Shown: positions 1-11,903, numbered from the stretch's first letter. The stretch: DNA of 64,000 nt from Mesostigma viride (GCA_009746045.1 RPFO01000104.1:5173895-5237894), one strand, 5' to 3'. Translations and numbers: made by a program. Notes: generated by a model from the sequence alone, not told the origin.

Positions 1-2097
1 TGCGGTGATCCACGAAATGCAGCTGTGAATGGCTCTAGGAGGTCACCAATGGTGGCCAGACCTGTTATTGAGCATTGGGAGACGTTACAGGGGCATCAAT
101 CACAGTTACACTTAGTTCAGATGTAGTTCAATTTAGTACATTATAGTATAAATGTAGTAGAAAATAGTACAACCTAGTATATTGTAGCATATACTAGTTC
201 AACTACCTCCAGATGAGATCCAGGGGCTATGGGGACACTTTTTATGCAAAACTGAACTTGAAACAAGCAAAAAACAAGAAACTTGGAAAAACTCAAAATG
301 TACTTGTGCTGGAGTACATTCTTAACGGCTGGCAGGGCATGTCACCCTGTCCTGAATCCCCCTTGTGAGTTACGAAGAGGACAGATAATGGTGACAGACT
401 TCTTTTTCTTGACTCATCAGATATGAAAGAATCGGGCATTTATATTATATTGCATAATCGTTTGTCTCTCCATGGAGGTGTTGCAGCACACAGTAGTTAA
501 GTTCTTATAGCCTGAGCTGTACTTAATGTGGGATGGGATAGGGCAATTATTTTCGCGCCGGGCCTTACAGTCACATGGTGTCGGCAAGTTGGCGTGTGAG
601 CAAGTAGGTTTCGGTGCCCCAAGGAAGCAAGCTCATTGGTGTCATTAGGCGTCCTTTATTCCCTTGCATCTTGTTTACTATGGTTAGGTTTCCTGTTCCC
701 TGGGTAATCCCGCTGACGACTCGCGTGCATATTACTGGTGTTGTGTGCCTGCATATGATGATGATGCATGTGCAATTGCCTATGCTACAGCGTTCATGAG
801 AGAACAAGCGAAGACGATTGGCAAAGAGAACAGGGGCCCTGGCGTCCCCGGTGGCAACAACGAGGCCAAGAAACCATGCATCAGGAAAACGTCCTAGGAA
901 TGTGCAAGGATTCCACCATGCACCAATGGGACGTCTAAGGGGACTCATTAACTTTGGCACTAATGCCGGGAGGGGACTCTTGCGCCTACCGGCCCAACGT
1001 GCTTACCCTTTGGGTGCTGTAATTTCCACTAGTTAATTTATGGTAGTAATGTAACAAGGCAAGCCTGGGTTCGGGTGTGACCACTGGCCAACGTTGCCCA
1101 TGAAATCCGCAAGGTTTAGGCAAGTAACTTCGAGGTGCCTGACGCCTCCGTTGTTGGGTGTTATGGCTTCCGGCCGGCTGCCTGCTGGTGGCTCAGGACC
1201 TCAGGTGAAACATCCAGCACCTGCAGAGCCAGGCCAGGATAATGATCCCCAAAAGTTCAGGCTTGGTGGTCAAACGGTCATGGCCAAGAAGTCAAAGCTT
1301 TCCTGCCACTGGAGCACAAAATCGGTGGGTTCCGGAGAAGAGTGCTCAAGGTCGACTTTGCTCTTATGTTAAGGAATCAAGAAGGGCCTGCCGTACCGGC
1401 CGGGCCACTCAAGACAAGGAACCTGGTTTAATTTGTGACAGCTAGCAGCATTTCAAGGCTACACTGAACAGCGCGCAGATGTTTTGCCGGTCACTTCTAG
1501 GCTTGATAAGGGCCACCCTGCTCAAAGGGGTTAGGATTCCTTTGCACTAATTTGCTTTTCGATTGCACGTTGCTTCCCCTCTAGTGACAATATGGTTGGG
1601 GCATGATGCAGACGATATTTGTAACTTTCGTGTATTTATTTTTCTAATTAGATTAGCATAGTACTTACTCCGTTGCATGCCCATGCGCATGATACACAAG
1701 TAACTACTGATGTTGCTTTTCCTGGATGGATCTAGTTCATGGGTTGACATGGCACAATCATTTAGTGTGCATAGATCTGGGATTGGCAGGCACACATTTC
1801 TTCACTCTCGAGTTGCCATATATGACATTGAAACTTGACTGTGCGTATATATCGAGAGATCCCTAGTCCTTTCACGGCGTTGGATCGCCATGCGTCCATG
1901 CAGGCATATATAGTTGTCTCACTTCGAATATATCGAGAGATGCCCGGCCGGCGCGAGTTGATATTAGACTAGGCAATCACGCGGACAACTTGTTGCTGTC
2001 GGCACGTTGGTGAACTGGCATTGTACGTGCTAAAGTTGGTACAGCGCCTCAAGCTGCTAGGGCAGTGGACATGTCTTCTGAAGCCGCTTCCAAAACT
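1..2097. other. Unassigned AT-rich DNA, no gene recognised
   Basis: I see no coding region here with recognisable protein features; the open frames are short and overlap on both strands. There is a tract of short tagtac/tagta-like repeats around 115-200. The stretch near 1860-1960 (ending in a ttgtctcac motif) is a paralogue of 2570-2840. It serves as an empty-site reference for the truncated retrotransposon inserted at about 2571-2783. Confidence 0.4.
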
Positions 2098-2455
2098 GAA
2101 CGTGGGTATAAGTAAGTAAGTAAGTAAGTACTTGCGTGTCATGCGCAAAGGCATGCCACGGAGTACTATGCTAATCTCATTAGAAAAATAATTACACAAA
2201 AGTTTAAACAAATATCGTCTGCATCATCCCCCAACCGTTAAGCACTAGATGGGGATGTAATCCTCATCCGAGCTGTCCTCTACTGTAATGGCAGACGAGG
2301 CGGTAGTGTAGCGGCTATCCTCAGGACCAATAACCTCCACCTGCGGACTTCTACCCTGACTAGCAACGGGCCGCGGGGCCCGTGGGGAGAAAACAGGAGC
2401 ATACCCCTCGGGAAGGTGCTTATCGCGGGTATAATTTGCTCTGGACATCTTCCTA
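2098..2455 (-). pseudogene. 3' end of an unidentified repeat-borne gene with acidic C-terminus
   Basis: The minus strand from about 2448 to 2245 reads 67 residues and ends in an acidic tail (EDSSDEDYIPI then stop). It is followed by a (TAAG)n microsatellite at 2105-2128. The same 3' region recurs at 10894-11125 and resumes at 11914, where it is split by a retrotransposon. It is therefore a dispersed repeat, probably the 3' end of a transposon gene. No domain is recognised, so the family is unknown. Confidence 0.4.
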
Positions 2456-2570
2456 TAATTGCGGACCCAATCTAGTCTAGAGATAGCTGGTTAATTGTCT
2501 CCTTGATAGCCACGCGGCTCCCGCGGCCTTCGCGTCTTGAACCTCTCAGACAACTACCCTAGTCCTTCCA

Positions 2571-2783
2571 CGGCGTGCTAACATGGGTCTTATTGCACCC
2601 ACAGGCTGTTTGTTAGCGTGTCCGTTTAGCTAGCGTGCCCGAATGCAGCTGTGGCATGCCTTTGGCATGAAGGAGACTGGGGGTCTCTGCCCTTTCTCCT
2701 GTTGTGCACACACAGGGATTAAAAGCACTTCGGTGCTCCGTGACTCCCCAACGGGAGCACGAGTTTTATTAATTAATTAATTA
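2571..2783 (+). mobile_element. 5'-truncated ORF1-only LINE: 3' UTR fragment with (TTAA)n tail
   Basis: This matches the 3' UTR of the full-length element at 59387-61280: the ggcatgaaggagactggggg block, the terminal stem (GTGCTCC ... GGGAGCAC) and the (TTAA)n tail. It is flanked by the direct repeat CTTCCACGGCGT before and after. The uninterrupted paralogue lies near 1870-1900. This is a target-primed reverse-transcription insertion of a heavily 5'-truncated copy. Confidence 0.8.
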
Positions 2784-2979
2784 CTTCCACGGCGTACGTT
2801 GGATCGCCATGCGTCCAGGCATAGTTGTCTCACTTCAGTTAGATGATTCTTTTGCTGGCTTGATCATGGCCAGTGTGCGCGCATGCAAGCAAATTGTTGG
2901 TGTGCATGCATCGCACTTGGTGGGCCGCGGCATGGATCATTGGGTTTCAGTCCACCAGGGTTAAATTGCACCAATTCAT

Positions 2980-3435
2980 TAATTATACCTAGGGGCCTTG
3001 GTCTGGCAGCTAGGCCCCCAGCGGCTTGGCCAGCCGCCAGGGCGGCATATTCTGACCTGGCCTGGCCCCAAGGGCATTCCAAAAAGGGGATAGGGAAACA
3101 TGTCACAAACTACATCCAGATGTTGCTGGACGACCTAGTGGTCCCAGCCCAGTTTGAACACCGCATCCACTCTCTTTCCCTTCTTTGGACTGCCATGCAG
3201 AACAAGACGCGGTGGCAGAAGATTGTCAAGGCTCACACGCCAGCCCCTGTGGGCGAGCCACCTCCCCCCAAGCGGAGGAGGCGTTTTGATGAGTAGTGTA
3301 GTTAGCCGGATTTTCTAGCTAGCTAGACTAGATAGCAAGCTTAGAGTGAGGTTAGTTCGATTACGCGGCTCCTTCCACTCCACCCATCCTTCAAGGAATA
3401 TTAATTAACTCTTCAACCGTCTGGACTGGAACCAC
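2980..3435 (+). mobile_element. RTE-like LINE fragment, ORF2 C-terminus
   Basis: A plus-strand frame ends at a stop near 3296 with a basic tail (PPPKRRRRFDE). Upstream lies a segment containing FEHRIHSLSLLWTAMQNK. The same C-terminus recurs on the minus strand near 33.8-33.95 kb and 55.2-55.4 kb, linked there to RT-thumb-like sequence. It is the 3' end of an autonomous LINE family, 5'-truncated here, with no target duplication identified. Confidence 0.6.
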
Positions 3436-3439
3436 CGAA

Positions 3440-5040
3440 ACGGACTGAGTTTGGGTATCTTTGTGCGCCTGAGAGTAACTAGCCAAATAACATTTTCTGG
3501 CCCACCCTTGGAACCAAGCATGCTTTTATATCAAATAATGTTTGGGAAATTTGGTTGGTCACATATCTATGCCCCATGCATGCTATAAATAGCACCCCCC
3601 CCAGGGGGGTACGGTGCACATGGGGTTGGAGACATATATAATGCATTATAGACCATTTACACAAATCAGGTGGCCCTGGCCTTTTAAAGGCAGTTTATTA
3701 GAATCACAGGCATGCCATCAATGCATTCACAGCATGAAATGTCACAGAACTGCACATGCTAGCTAGCAAACAGCCCAAAATAGCTCAGACCGTTATAACG
3801 GTGCAAGCTATTTTGGGACGGTTGCTAGAACTGCCGTATAGGTTTCCTATCCCAAAGTGGCACAAAACAACAACTAGATGGCCACAAAAGCAATGCCAAC
3901 ACCATGTCCAGCATATAAGACACAAGCTCATGCTATACAATAGGTGTAAGGCTCATATCAAGGCCTAAAGCGCGCGTACAAAGGGTGGCAAGGAGCTACA
4001 TCACTAACACACCCAATGAACGACAGAACACCTCTATGTTCTTGGAAACAATGAATAAAACAATAGGAATAAATTGGTATAATGCTCCCATGCAAACAGG
4101 TTATGGGTATCTCCACGATTTTCACATGCAATGGATGCAAAACAAGAAGGTGGGCGATGGCCAGCAAAACAAGAAGCCACGCCTAACACTGATAAGAAAA
4201 GAACTTGTCTCGGGGTGCTTGACCAAGGAAAAGCATTGGGTAATCAACGTTACCATATTAGTGACCGATAACAATCGTTACCTCGCTATTTCCGTTGCAG
4301 CATCAGCTAACGGTGACCAAACATGGTCCAAAATCTGCTTGACCTGATGGTATTCCCCAACCATGACAAGCCGATGCGTAGAGGCAGCAAAACAACAAAA
4401 AGACAATCACAACCCCTCGGTAATAACTCTGATATTAGCTTTAAACGATAATACAACTATATACGGCTAATAGAACACGCTTGGAGGCTAGAACGCACCA
4501 GGTCGGTACAGCAGATTACCTTTCTTGCGCGAGCCAGCACGCCAGAGTAATGGACGTAGCCTCGAGCCTTTACTGGCTGCCAATGCTAATAAATCTTGTT
4601 GGGAACAACGTACTAAATTGATCGATGCGCAGATGTCTGGGAAAATTCGGCCTAGCAACATGCAGCACTCGCATCATCACTGCCTGGCCGCTAACGTCAT
4701 TTGCTGCGCCGACCAGCACCCCGAGACCCATCTACGTATCTCCGAACCTTCCATGGCTAGGGATATTCAATTTTTAGGATCTAAGAATCATGCCTACAAA
4801 ATTTGAGTCCAATACGTCAAGCCATTCTCTCGTACCAGTCAGTTCTTTGCACCGCCATAGCCGTGCGCGTCAATATTTTTCCTGCACGTCGGTCCCGTTG
4901 GACCATGGTACCCCCCTAACTTTGCTCAAGCATATCTCCCTGGCCAGGTGTCCAAAGTACGGTCTGAAGTGCTCTACGGAAAGCTGACGTCTAGATCTTT
5001 CGATCCCCCCAGGTTTGACCGTTAAATTATTATTGGCGCG
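3440..5040. other. Intergenic DNA, no gene recognised
   Basis: Several 60-120 codon frames exist but none shows a recognisable domain, compositional coding signal or splice pattern. I cannot assign a function. A C-run palindrome (cccccccaggggggt) is near 3594-3610. Confidence 0.35.
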
Positions 5041-5159
5041 GCGCCTGGTAGGCGCACAAACTCAGTCCGTTAGAGTGGTAGGACTTCAACTGGTACCACG
5101 AAAACGGCGCGAGAACGGTTTAAGAGTTAATTAGGAACATAACTCCCCGGAAAGGAGAA

Positions 5160-5670
5160 CTTTTGCGGATGACTTTTGCGGGCCTAGCCGGGCACCTGGC
5201 CCGCACAGATCAGGTAGATACCTCAGATAGACTATAGCTGGCACCAGGCCCGCCCAGCCTTGGCGATATGTCCTAACCTGGCGCGCCCCCGGCCGCGCGC
5301 GGCAGGGCCGCCACCCGTGGACATTTCGTGATAGTAGACTCGGCATGGACATGTGCTACACTAGACGTGACGGGCTCACCCCCGGGCAGCCTCCTGGTTT
5401 GTCTGTAATATGGAGGCAGGTGGTGCGCAAGGATAATAGATGGCAAGTAGTGATGAAGGAGACCACCCCCAAGCCTGTGGGGGCTCCGCGTGTGACCAAG
5501 TATGGCATTCATAGCGATTCGGGCCGCGGTGCCCACACCCCTGTAACGTACTAGGACCTAGATAGCTTATACCATCCATTCCACCCCATGTTCCCCTCCC
5601 ACTGAGGACTTATGCATGCTCACGTGACGCAGTACAAGATCACGTGTCTATTAATTAATTAATTAATTGC
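5160..5670 (+). mobile_element. RTE-like LINE family B, 3' end with (TTAA)n tail
   Basis: The plus-strand frame 5345-5554 ends with PVGAPRVTKYGIHSDSGRG and a stop; a 3' UTR and (TTAA)n tail follow at about 5651-5668. The same 3' end recurs at 30884-31356 (+), 30576-30794 (-), 34728-34985 (-) and 58690-58860 (-). It is the C-terminus of a LINE ORF2 family; the 5' parts are missing. Confidence 0.6.
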
Positions 5671-5689
5671 GGATGACTGTAGGTGTCAG

Positions 5690-5790
5690 TTGGCGATGCC
5701 CTAGGATCCGGAGACGTCCGTCCCGCTATAGTCAGCAAAATTGGTGCGAGAGGTCCCCAGTTCGATTCCGGCCTGGATTCATTTGCAGAT
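5690..5790 (+). repeat. Possible tRNA-derived (SINE-like) B-box sequence
   Basis: The string GTTCGATTCC at about 5760 matches the RNA polymerase III B-box consensus and is preceded by a tAGtcaGC..GGT segment resembling an A box. A five-pair T stem does not form, so this is not a functional tRNA gene. It may be a decayed tRNA-derived SINE body. Confidence 0.2.
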
Positions 5791-7508
5791 CGCGTTTTTC
5801 CGCGTTTTCCGCGGACCGGCACTGAACGCAAATGGTTTTCACCTTTGCGGCGTGCCAAATCAGAATAACTCCGTTGGGAGTATCTGTACATAGCACATAG
5901 CCCTTGAGAAGGAGCAGATGGCCTATAATAGATTCTAGGCTACTTCCTGCAAGGGCCGGTGGGAATGTAAACAACACTTGCTCTATATAGGTGCACTAGG
6001 GCACCTGCATGCACCACCCAGAGTCTCAGGCAACTCCCAGCTAAGGGGAGCCCGTCAGTCATAGGTGGGGAAGATCATCATGGCTATACAAGAGCTAGGG
6101 CATGGCTTCTCGACAGAGAGCATCTCTCTGCATAGGCATAGATAGCATGGCTGAATTCTTAATGCATGCAACATCCATGGGGGTCCCATTATAGGCATGG
6201 CTTGGCTACTGAATTCTGAAGGCATCATCCATGGGGGCCATTATGGGCGCACATGCGCGTGGGCCACGTGCTAGGCTAAGCCTGACTAATCTACACTTCT
6301 GTATATATTCCCTAGTCTGAGGTGGCAGGAGGGGCCTGCCAGGGCTTGTGGTCAACGTGGACAGTGTAAAATCATACGCCGTATTATACGGTATAATACG
6401 GTATAATACGTTATGCGCTGGTTTTTAGCGTATAATTTTTCATACGTAATACGTTTTAGCGCATAATGACGTATAATACCGTATAATGCCGTGTTTTCCG
6501 CGGTTTTTTTACGTTTTGCGCGGCTAGGATGCCAGAACGACAGGGCAACGATTTGAAGCCACAGATTTCGTATCTCTACTAAGTACTGACCCGTCTGAAC
6601 TTTCACAATTCGACGCGATCTTATTTTGAAATTGTGGTGCACAGTGCGCGCACCGTGCGGAGGTGGCCATGGCGACGTGCGTTCCGTTAAAATATGGCTA
6701 ATCCGGCGGGCGACAGGCGAAAAAATTAAGCCGATGGTTAAAAGTGATGTTCTATTATGATGTTTCATAGCAAGATCTGCACTATTTGCAAATTCGCTGC
6801 CTTTGTTGGTACAGATTTGCACGGGGGTCTCATCCAACAATTTAGCCGCGATGAATAATCTAGCATGTGTGCCTGCGACGGTAGAACTCGATATTCGTGG
6901 GTTATTTTGATGCAGTGCTCAAGAGCCGTTTAGTAACGGACACCATGAAAATAACCTAAGCATCTTCGATCTGCGGCCATTTCCTGTCATTTCTAAAATG
7001 ATTTCGTTCAGGCCTGCGCGATCCGCGGTTAATCCATCCATGGCTGGCTGGCTTTTCTTGCGCGCCTGGGTAGGAAATAATGCCGGCCGTGGTACGTTGA
7101 TTTGCCGCATGTCACCGCCCAGTCTGTTTGCGCTCTTAATGAACCTGGCATGAAACTTTTTGCGCCGTTTCTGGGTTTTTCTTGCTATTTTGTTCTCCAC
7201 TTGTTGCAGTTGTGCTATCAGATTTTCCGCAGCTTTCAATGGTTTTCCTTACGCTGCGTATGCCATGCTTCCTAAAGCTACCCAGAATTGATCGGGCAGT
7301 TATCTGGCTTTGCTACGCTTCCTGTATGGAGGTTTTCACACGGTAGACATTCTATATTGCGTAGTCAAGGACCCTAGCTGCCTGGGAGCGGCATCACCGT
7401 TGCAAGGAGCTGGCGAGCTCATAGACGCCTGTCATGCTCTTCAGCCTGCTGGAAAACAAGGTTGTTGTATGGAAGGTGAGAATATGTGAGTTACTTATCA
7501 CATCCCCA

Positions 7509-7597
7509 CCTGTTTAGCAGGAGCCTCCGTGGTCCCCCAACGGGGACACGAGATTAATTAATATTAATTAATTAATTCAGTTAATTAATTAATTAAT
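7509..7597 (+). mobile_element. Short LINE 3'-tail fragment with (TTAA)n
   Basis: A degenerate copy of the family 3' stem (tccgtggtcccccaacgggg...) is followed by repeated TTAA units. It is nested inside the hAT-like element. Only the terminal ~90 bp remains. Confidence 0.5.
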
Positions 7598-7731
7598 GCA
7601 CACCACGAGTCACACACCTGTAGTCACATGCAGCTCAGTATATTCACATAGCATCGCACCATGCAAACATACTACATGCATTAATTGTATACTACTGTAG
7701 TATTTGCGTGCATGCACAGCCACATATATAT

Positions 7732-9925
7732 TTAAAAAATATAATTACTTACAACAGAGTGAAATCACTCAAACCAAAGCAAACGCCCAGCTATAAACCT
7801 ATATACAGAGCCATGTCAAAGCTCTATACTACGATAAGACCAATGGAAACGCCTAACGGGAGGAACCTAATAGCCCTGCTGCACCGCAAAATCAGCCCGC
7901 GTACGGCGGAGCATGATGTCAGCCATGGCCCGAGTCAGCGCCACCGACAAGCGCTGACGCTAATATGACGTCCAGGTCCGCGCCGACCATGGGGCCCGCT
8001 GGCCCTCCAGGTCCAGCCGGTCCTCCCGGAGCCGGCAACACTCCTTGAAGAAGGCGGAGGTCAGGGGCCCCATGGCCCCAAACTCCTCCAGGACAAAGGG
8101 CACCACACGATGGTGCCCGACGTCGCCATAGGCCAGGAGCTTGGCCCGCTCCGCCCGGTCCGCCGTGTAACCTGCCGTGAGGGAGGCCCCAGCCACGTGG
8201 CTAAGAGCCAAGGGCCGCGCCACCGAAACGTCAATAAGCAGATGCCGTCCACCCCCTCAAAGTCCAGCACCACGATGTCAGGCCGGTGGTTGGGGGAATA
8301 GAAGGCAGCGCCATCCGCATCCTCGGACCGGATGTTCGCGTGGGGGAAGACCGACCGAATCATGGCGAGCACCACCGTCAGGAGGACAGTGTGCAAATAC
8401 AAATACCAATTCTGATTCTGTTGGCCCCCCATGCAGGCAAGGTAGTGAGTCCCCGTGGGATCCAGCGGCTGCCCACAGCTACCACAAGGCCGCCCGGCCG
8501 GAACAAGAGGCTGCGGGGCAAATAGCTGGTGCCGGAGCGCCACCGAGTAGTGGCTGGGAGCCAAGGCGAATGGGGGGGCCATGGGAAGAGCACGAAGGTA
8601 CGCCGAGCCCACACTCCGCAAGGAAAGCGAGAACAGCCACGCACGTCCCTGGGCGTTGAGGTCCGCAAAAAGAGCAATCCAATCAGCCGTGTGCAGAATA
8701 CCCGCGTAGGTTTTCTGGTGTTTATCGATGACGCGAGCAGGGAATGCGGCGGGAGATTGAACGGAGGCGACCGAGGGAGTGCCGCGAGGGAGGTGGCGCT
8801 GTACCGCCTGAGCGGCACGGACGGGAGAACAGGCCTGCTGGATCTCAGCATAGGCCTCCTGGATGGCGGTGACGAAGGGCAAAGGGCTGCTGGGGTCCAG
8901 GAGGTCAGGCGCTGCTGTTGCCAAAAGGGGCAGGAGCCGGCAGCTTTCCGCCCACGACTGAGCGACGGAGCCCAAAAATGCTGCTGGGGCCAGCCGGGCG
9001 GCACGAGTCAGACCGCAGCCACCCATCCGTGCAGGCAGGGAGGCAATGCGAATAGCATGTGGCGGGAGGTCGGGGCCCGGGACCAGCTGCGCCAAGGCCG
9101 ACTGGATGCGTTCGTCGTGGCCCTCGGCGGCCAGCCGGACCTGAGCCGGAAGAGCGCCCCGGAGCCAGTGAACGACGCGAGGGTGAGCGCAAAACCACAG
9201 AAGCAGACCCTTGGTCTGCGAATCATGAAGGCGCGCAATCAAGGGCAGTACCTCAGTGCGTGCCTCGAGGGCGGCCCGCAGAGCATCGATGACAAACGCG
9301 GGGTCGCCAACCGGAACGCCGAGGACATCCAACCCATGGAGGCGCTCGTCCCGGCCCAAGAGCTGGGGCGGAAAGCCGGAGCAATCACCTTGGGGCGAGT
9401 ACACCGCGCACTTGGCCAGGGTCAACTGGAGGTTGATGTCGGCCACCGCGGTCTGCAGTGCAAGCAGAGCCGCGGTGGTGTCCGGCACAGGGCCCAGAAG
9501 GTAGATATCATCCAAGTAGGCCTGAATAGCGACCGCCGGGTGGGCAGCATGGACCGCTTGGAGGCAACCCTGGAGGGGGGCGGAAAAGTACAGGGGTCCC
9601 AGGGGGTCCCCTTGCTGGGTGCCCGACCGCGACAGCAGGCCGCCGCGAGTGCCGTCCTCCATGATGTGAACCAGTTGGCCGGGCTGGCCGTAGCACACGG
9701 CTGTCCAAGCGTACAAGTCCTCGAAGGACTCCATGACGGCCGCAAACATGCTGGCGCGGGACAGACTGTTGAACGCGTTGTGGCAGTCGACCTTGACGAC
9801 AGCGTGGGTGGGGTGGGCCTCGAGGTAGGCCTGCACCGAATGGATGAGGATATCCGCCCCGCCTGGAGTCGTCACCCCCAGCTGGGCCGCCACCGAGGTC
9901 TCACCCGCTGCGAGGGGCGGGCAGA
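7732..9925 (-). pseudogene. Broken LINE ORF2: reverse transcriptase plus C-terminal restriction-like endonuclease
   Basis: Coding runs on the minus strand from about 9925 to 7866. RT motifs in order: VKVDCHNAFNSL (motif A), SGTQQGDPLGP (motif B), AYLDDIYLLG (motif C, catalytic DD). A C-terminal CCHC knuckle (CGSCGQ...HYLAC) and NHRPDIVVLDFEG follow, the start of a PD-(D/E)XK restriction-like endonuclease. Less than 50 residues precede motif A, so the copy is 5'-truncated. It has two lesions: a one-base frameshift near 8230-8245, inside the endonuclease, and a TGG-to-TAG nonsense change near 7971, judged against the copies at 9941-10086 and 58896-59252. The 14-bp target duplication AGCCACATATATAT lies at 7718-7731 and 9926-9939. 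This copy is dead. Confidence 0.85.
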
Positions 9926-9940
9926 AGCCACATATATATA

Positions 9941-10255
9941 AGCCATGGTGCCAGCGGGCCCCATGGTCGGCGCGGACCTGGACGTCATATTGGCGTCAGC
10001 GCTTGTCGGTGGCGCTGACTCGGGCCATGGCTGACATCATGCTCCGCCGTACGCGGGCTGATTTTGCGGTGCAGCAGGGCTATTAGGTTCCTCCCGTTAG
10101 GAGTTTCCATTGGTCTTATCGTAGTATAGAGATTTGACATGGCTCTGTATAGAGGTTTATAGCTGGGCGTTTGCTTTGGTTTGAGTGATTTCACTCTGCT
10201 GTAAGTAATTATATTATTAATATATATATATTAAAATATATAATTACTTGCATCA
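9941..10255 (+). mobile_element. 5'-truncated LINE fragment: endonuclease C-terminus and 3' UTR
   Basis: The plus-strand frame ends TRADFAVQQGY-stop at 10084-10086, the intact version of the C-terminus of the neighbouring minus-strand LINE. The 3' UTR and an AT-rich tail follow to about 10255. With 7732-8005 it forms an imperfect inverted repeat of about 250 bp. The arrangement comes from two independent insertions, since the minus copy has its own target duplication. Confidence 0.75.
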
Positions 10256-10784
10256 AAGTGAAGGCACCCAAGTAAACATAACCAATATAAACCCACATAT
10301 ATACACATACACACAATTATGCATGCGCACGTTTACATTCTCAGTATTACATGCAATACATCGATCGTGTCCACAATGTCCACCGTATAGAGTATAGCCG
10401 AGGGTAGGGCAACCTTGGATTATGTCCAAAACAGTGTTAAAAACATGTGGATTGATGGTGGGTGTCTTAAAATGTGTAAAATCAGAGTATTCTGAGTGTG
10501 TCCGTACGATAACGTATAATATCGTATTATACCGTATTATACCGTATTATACATTATACTCCACCGTGACCGTATAACGCGTATAACGTACGATTTTACA
10601 CTGAACGTGGATGACCGTCCCCCTCGATCCAGTATACCGGCTTCCCCCTTGCGCTCTGCCGGAGCTGAAGGTAGGTCGGCCATAGCTCGCGTCGCCGCTG
10701 TTGCTGGGCCAGGGTCAAGTCGTCGTCCAGCGTAAAGCGAGTCTCCGAGAGCTTCTTGCGGCATTTAAGGAACGTCACGGCATC

Positions 10785-10893
10785 AAGGAATATGTGCTAC
10801 ATGATCTCCCAACGGAGGCATGTTTTATAATTTAATTTATTTTTTAATTAATTAATCAAAACACGTGCTCCCGTTGTGGAGTGACGGAGCACC
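10785..10893. mobile_element. Two LINE 3' ends meeting tail to tail
   Basis: On the plus strand, a CTCC-CAAC-GGAG stem-loop (about 10805-10820) is followed by a TTTAATTTA/TTAA tail. It runs directly into the complement of the other 3' end (gtgctcccgttgtgg...gagcac at about 10866-10892). Only terminal sequences remain. Confidence 0.55.
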
Positions 10894-11125
10894 GGAGTAA
10901 GTAAGTAAGTACTTGCGTGTCATGCGCAAAGGCATGCCATGGAGTACTATGCTAATCTCATTAGAAAAATAATTATATACAAAAGTTTAAACAAATATCG
11001 TCTGCATCATCCCCCATGCAACCGTTAAGCACTAGATGGGGATGTAATCCTCATCCGAGCTGTCCTCTACTGTAATGGCAGACGAGGCGGGAGTGTAGCG
11101 GCTATCCTCAGGACCAATAACCTCC

Positions 11126-11903
11126 TTGCAGACGAGATCAAGAACCAGCTTCTTACCCTCATGGGCCTGGTAGGTGAGGTAGAACTGCGTGGGTGCCACC
11201 GCCTTCCCCACTCACGGGACAAGGCGGCCACCCCACCAGTCCTGCTCACCTTCCTAGCTCTCCCCTGAGGATAAGCAGCGGTTCCTCTCTCGTCGCAAGC
11301 GGTTGCACGACCTCACCTGGACGCTGGATGACGACCTAACCCCCGCTCAGCAACAGCAGCGACGCGACCTGTGGCCGGAATACCTCCGCCATAAGCAGGA
11401 CCCCCAGAAGCCCAAGGTGTACTGCGAGGGGCGGGGACCTGATGATCAACCACAAGATGTGGACGCCCCCAGCGGGCTAGAATAGCAATAGCCCTAGCTT
11501 GTAACCATTGGAGTCACTGTCGCTAAGGCAGCCATGCCTAGAATGTTTGCCTAGCTGTGCCAACACACCTAGTCACGTGCCGCCAACGCACGGTACACAA
11601 CCAGCCATAGCCTTAGCCTAGTTCTAGTACAGCCATGCTACGCCCTGGCTATGTTCAGATTACTTGCCCACGCTCCTTGCTATGATATGCTCACATGGGT
11701 CTTATTGCACCCACAGTTTGCCGGATCGTTAGCCTGTCCTTTTAGCTAGCCGCGCCCGATTGCAGCTGTGGCATGCCTTTGGCATGAAGGAGACTGGGGG
11801 TCTCTGCCCTTTCTCCTGTAGTGCACACACAGGGATTAAAAGCACTTCGGTGCTCCGTGACTCCCCAACGGGAGCACGAGTTTAATTAATTAATTAATTA
11901 ATT
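11126..11903 (+). mobile_element. 5'-truncated ORF1-only LINE copy with target duplication
   Basis: Nearly identical to 60509-61280 of the full-length element: ORF1 C-terminal third, 3' UTR, terminal stem and (TTAA)n tail. It is flanked by the direct repeat AATAACCTCC at 11116-11125 and 11904-11913. The uninterrupted target paralogue is at about 2325-2345. ORF1 is broken by a 4-base insertion near 11260 (cctagctctcc versus cctctcc) and a one-base change near 11425 (tactgcgagg versus tactggagg). The 5' truncation falls inside the RRM-coding part, so the copy cannot be functional. Confidence 0.85.

Larger units (their letters stand above)
6362..10603. mobile_element. hAT-like DNA transposon shell (non-autonomous or decayed)
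   Basis: The ends are inverted repeats starting CAGTGTAAAATC at both termini (16 of 17 bases match). They are flanked by a perfect 8-bp direct repeat AACGTGGA at 6354-6361 and 10604-10611. An 8-bp duplication with CAGTG-type ends is the hAT signature. Subterminal regions are rich in GTATAATAC repeats. Minus-strand frames at 6352-6840 and 6919-7239 show no recognisable transposase or hAT dimerisation domain. Nested inside are a LINE 3'-tail fragment (about 7509-7597) and a LINE insertion (7732-9925). Family assignment is from termini only. Confidence 0.75.
5866..10790 (-). mobile_element. ORF1-only LINE copy (minus), interrupted by a hAT-like transposon
   Basis: The ORF1 C-terminal coding part lies at 10609-10780 (minus; contains ETRFTLDDDLTLAQQQ). 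The 3' UTR continues at 5866-6353 and ends in the conserved ACTCC-CAAC-GGAGT stem-loop. The two halves are exactly contiguous in the paralogue at 56075-58046 and are separated here by the 6362-10603 insertion. The copy is 5'-truncated. Coding goes straight to the 3' UTR with no ORF2, as in all other copies of this family in the window. Confidence 0.8.

Noticed and set aside
5690-5790. tRNA gene
   Set aside because: A B-box-like string is present, but the T stem and acceptor stem do not pair, so at most it is a decayed tRNA-derived repeat.
8529-9941. Plus-strand 470-codon open frame
   Set aside because: It is the antisense of the LINE reverse transcriptase, whose motifs (VKVDCHNAF, YLDD, CCHC) are clear on the minus strand. 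The plus-strand translation has no recognisable features.
7732-10255. Twin-priming inversion of a single LINE insertion
   Set aside because: The two opposed segments both include the 3' end, and the minus copy has its own 14-bp target duplication, so they are two separate insertions.
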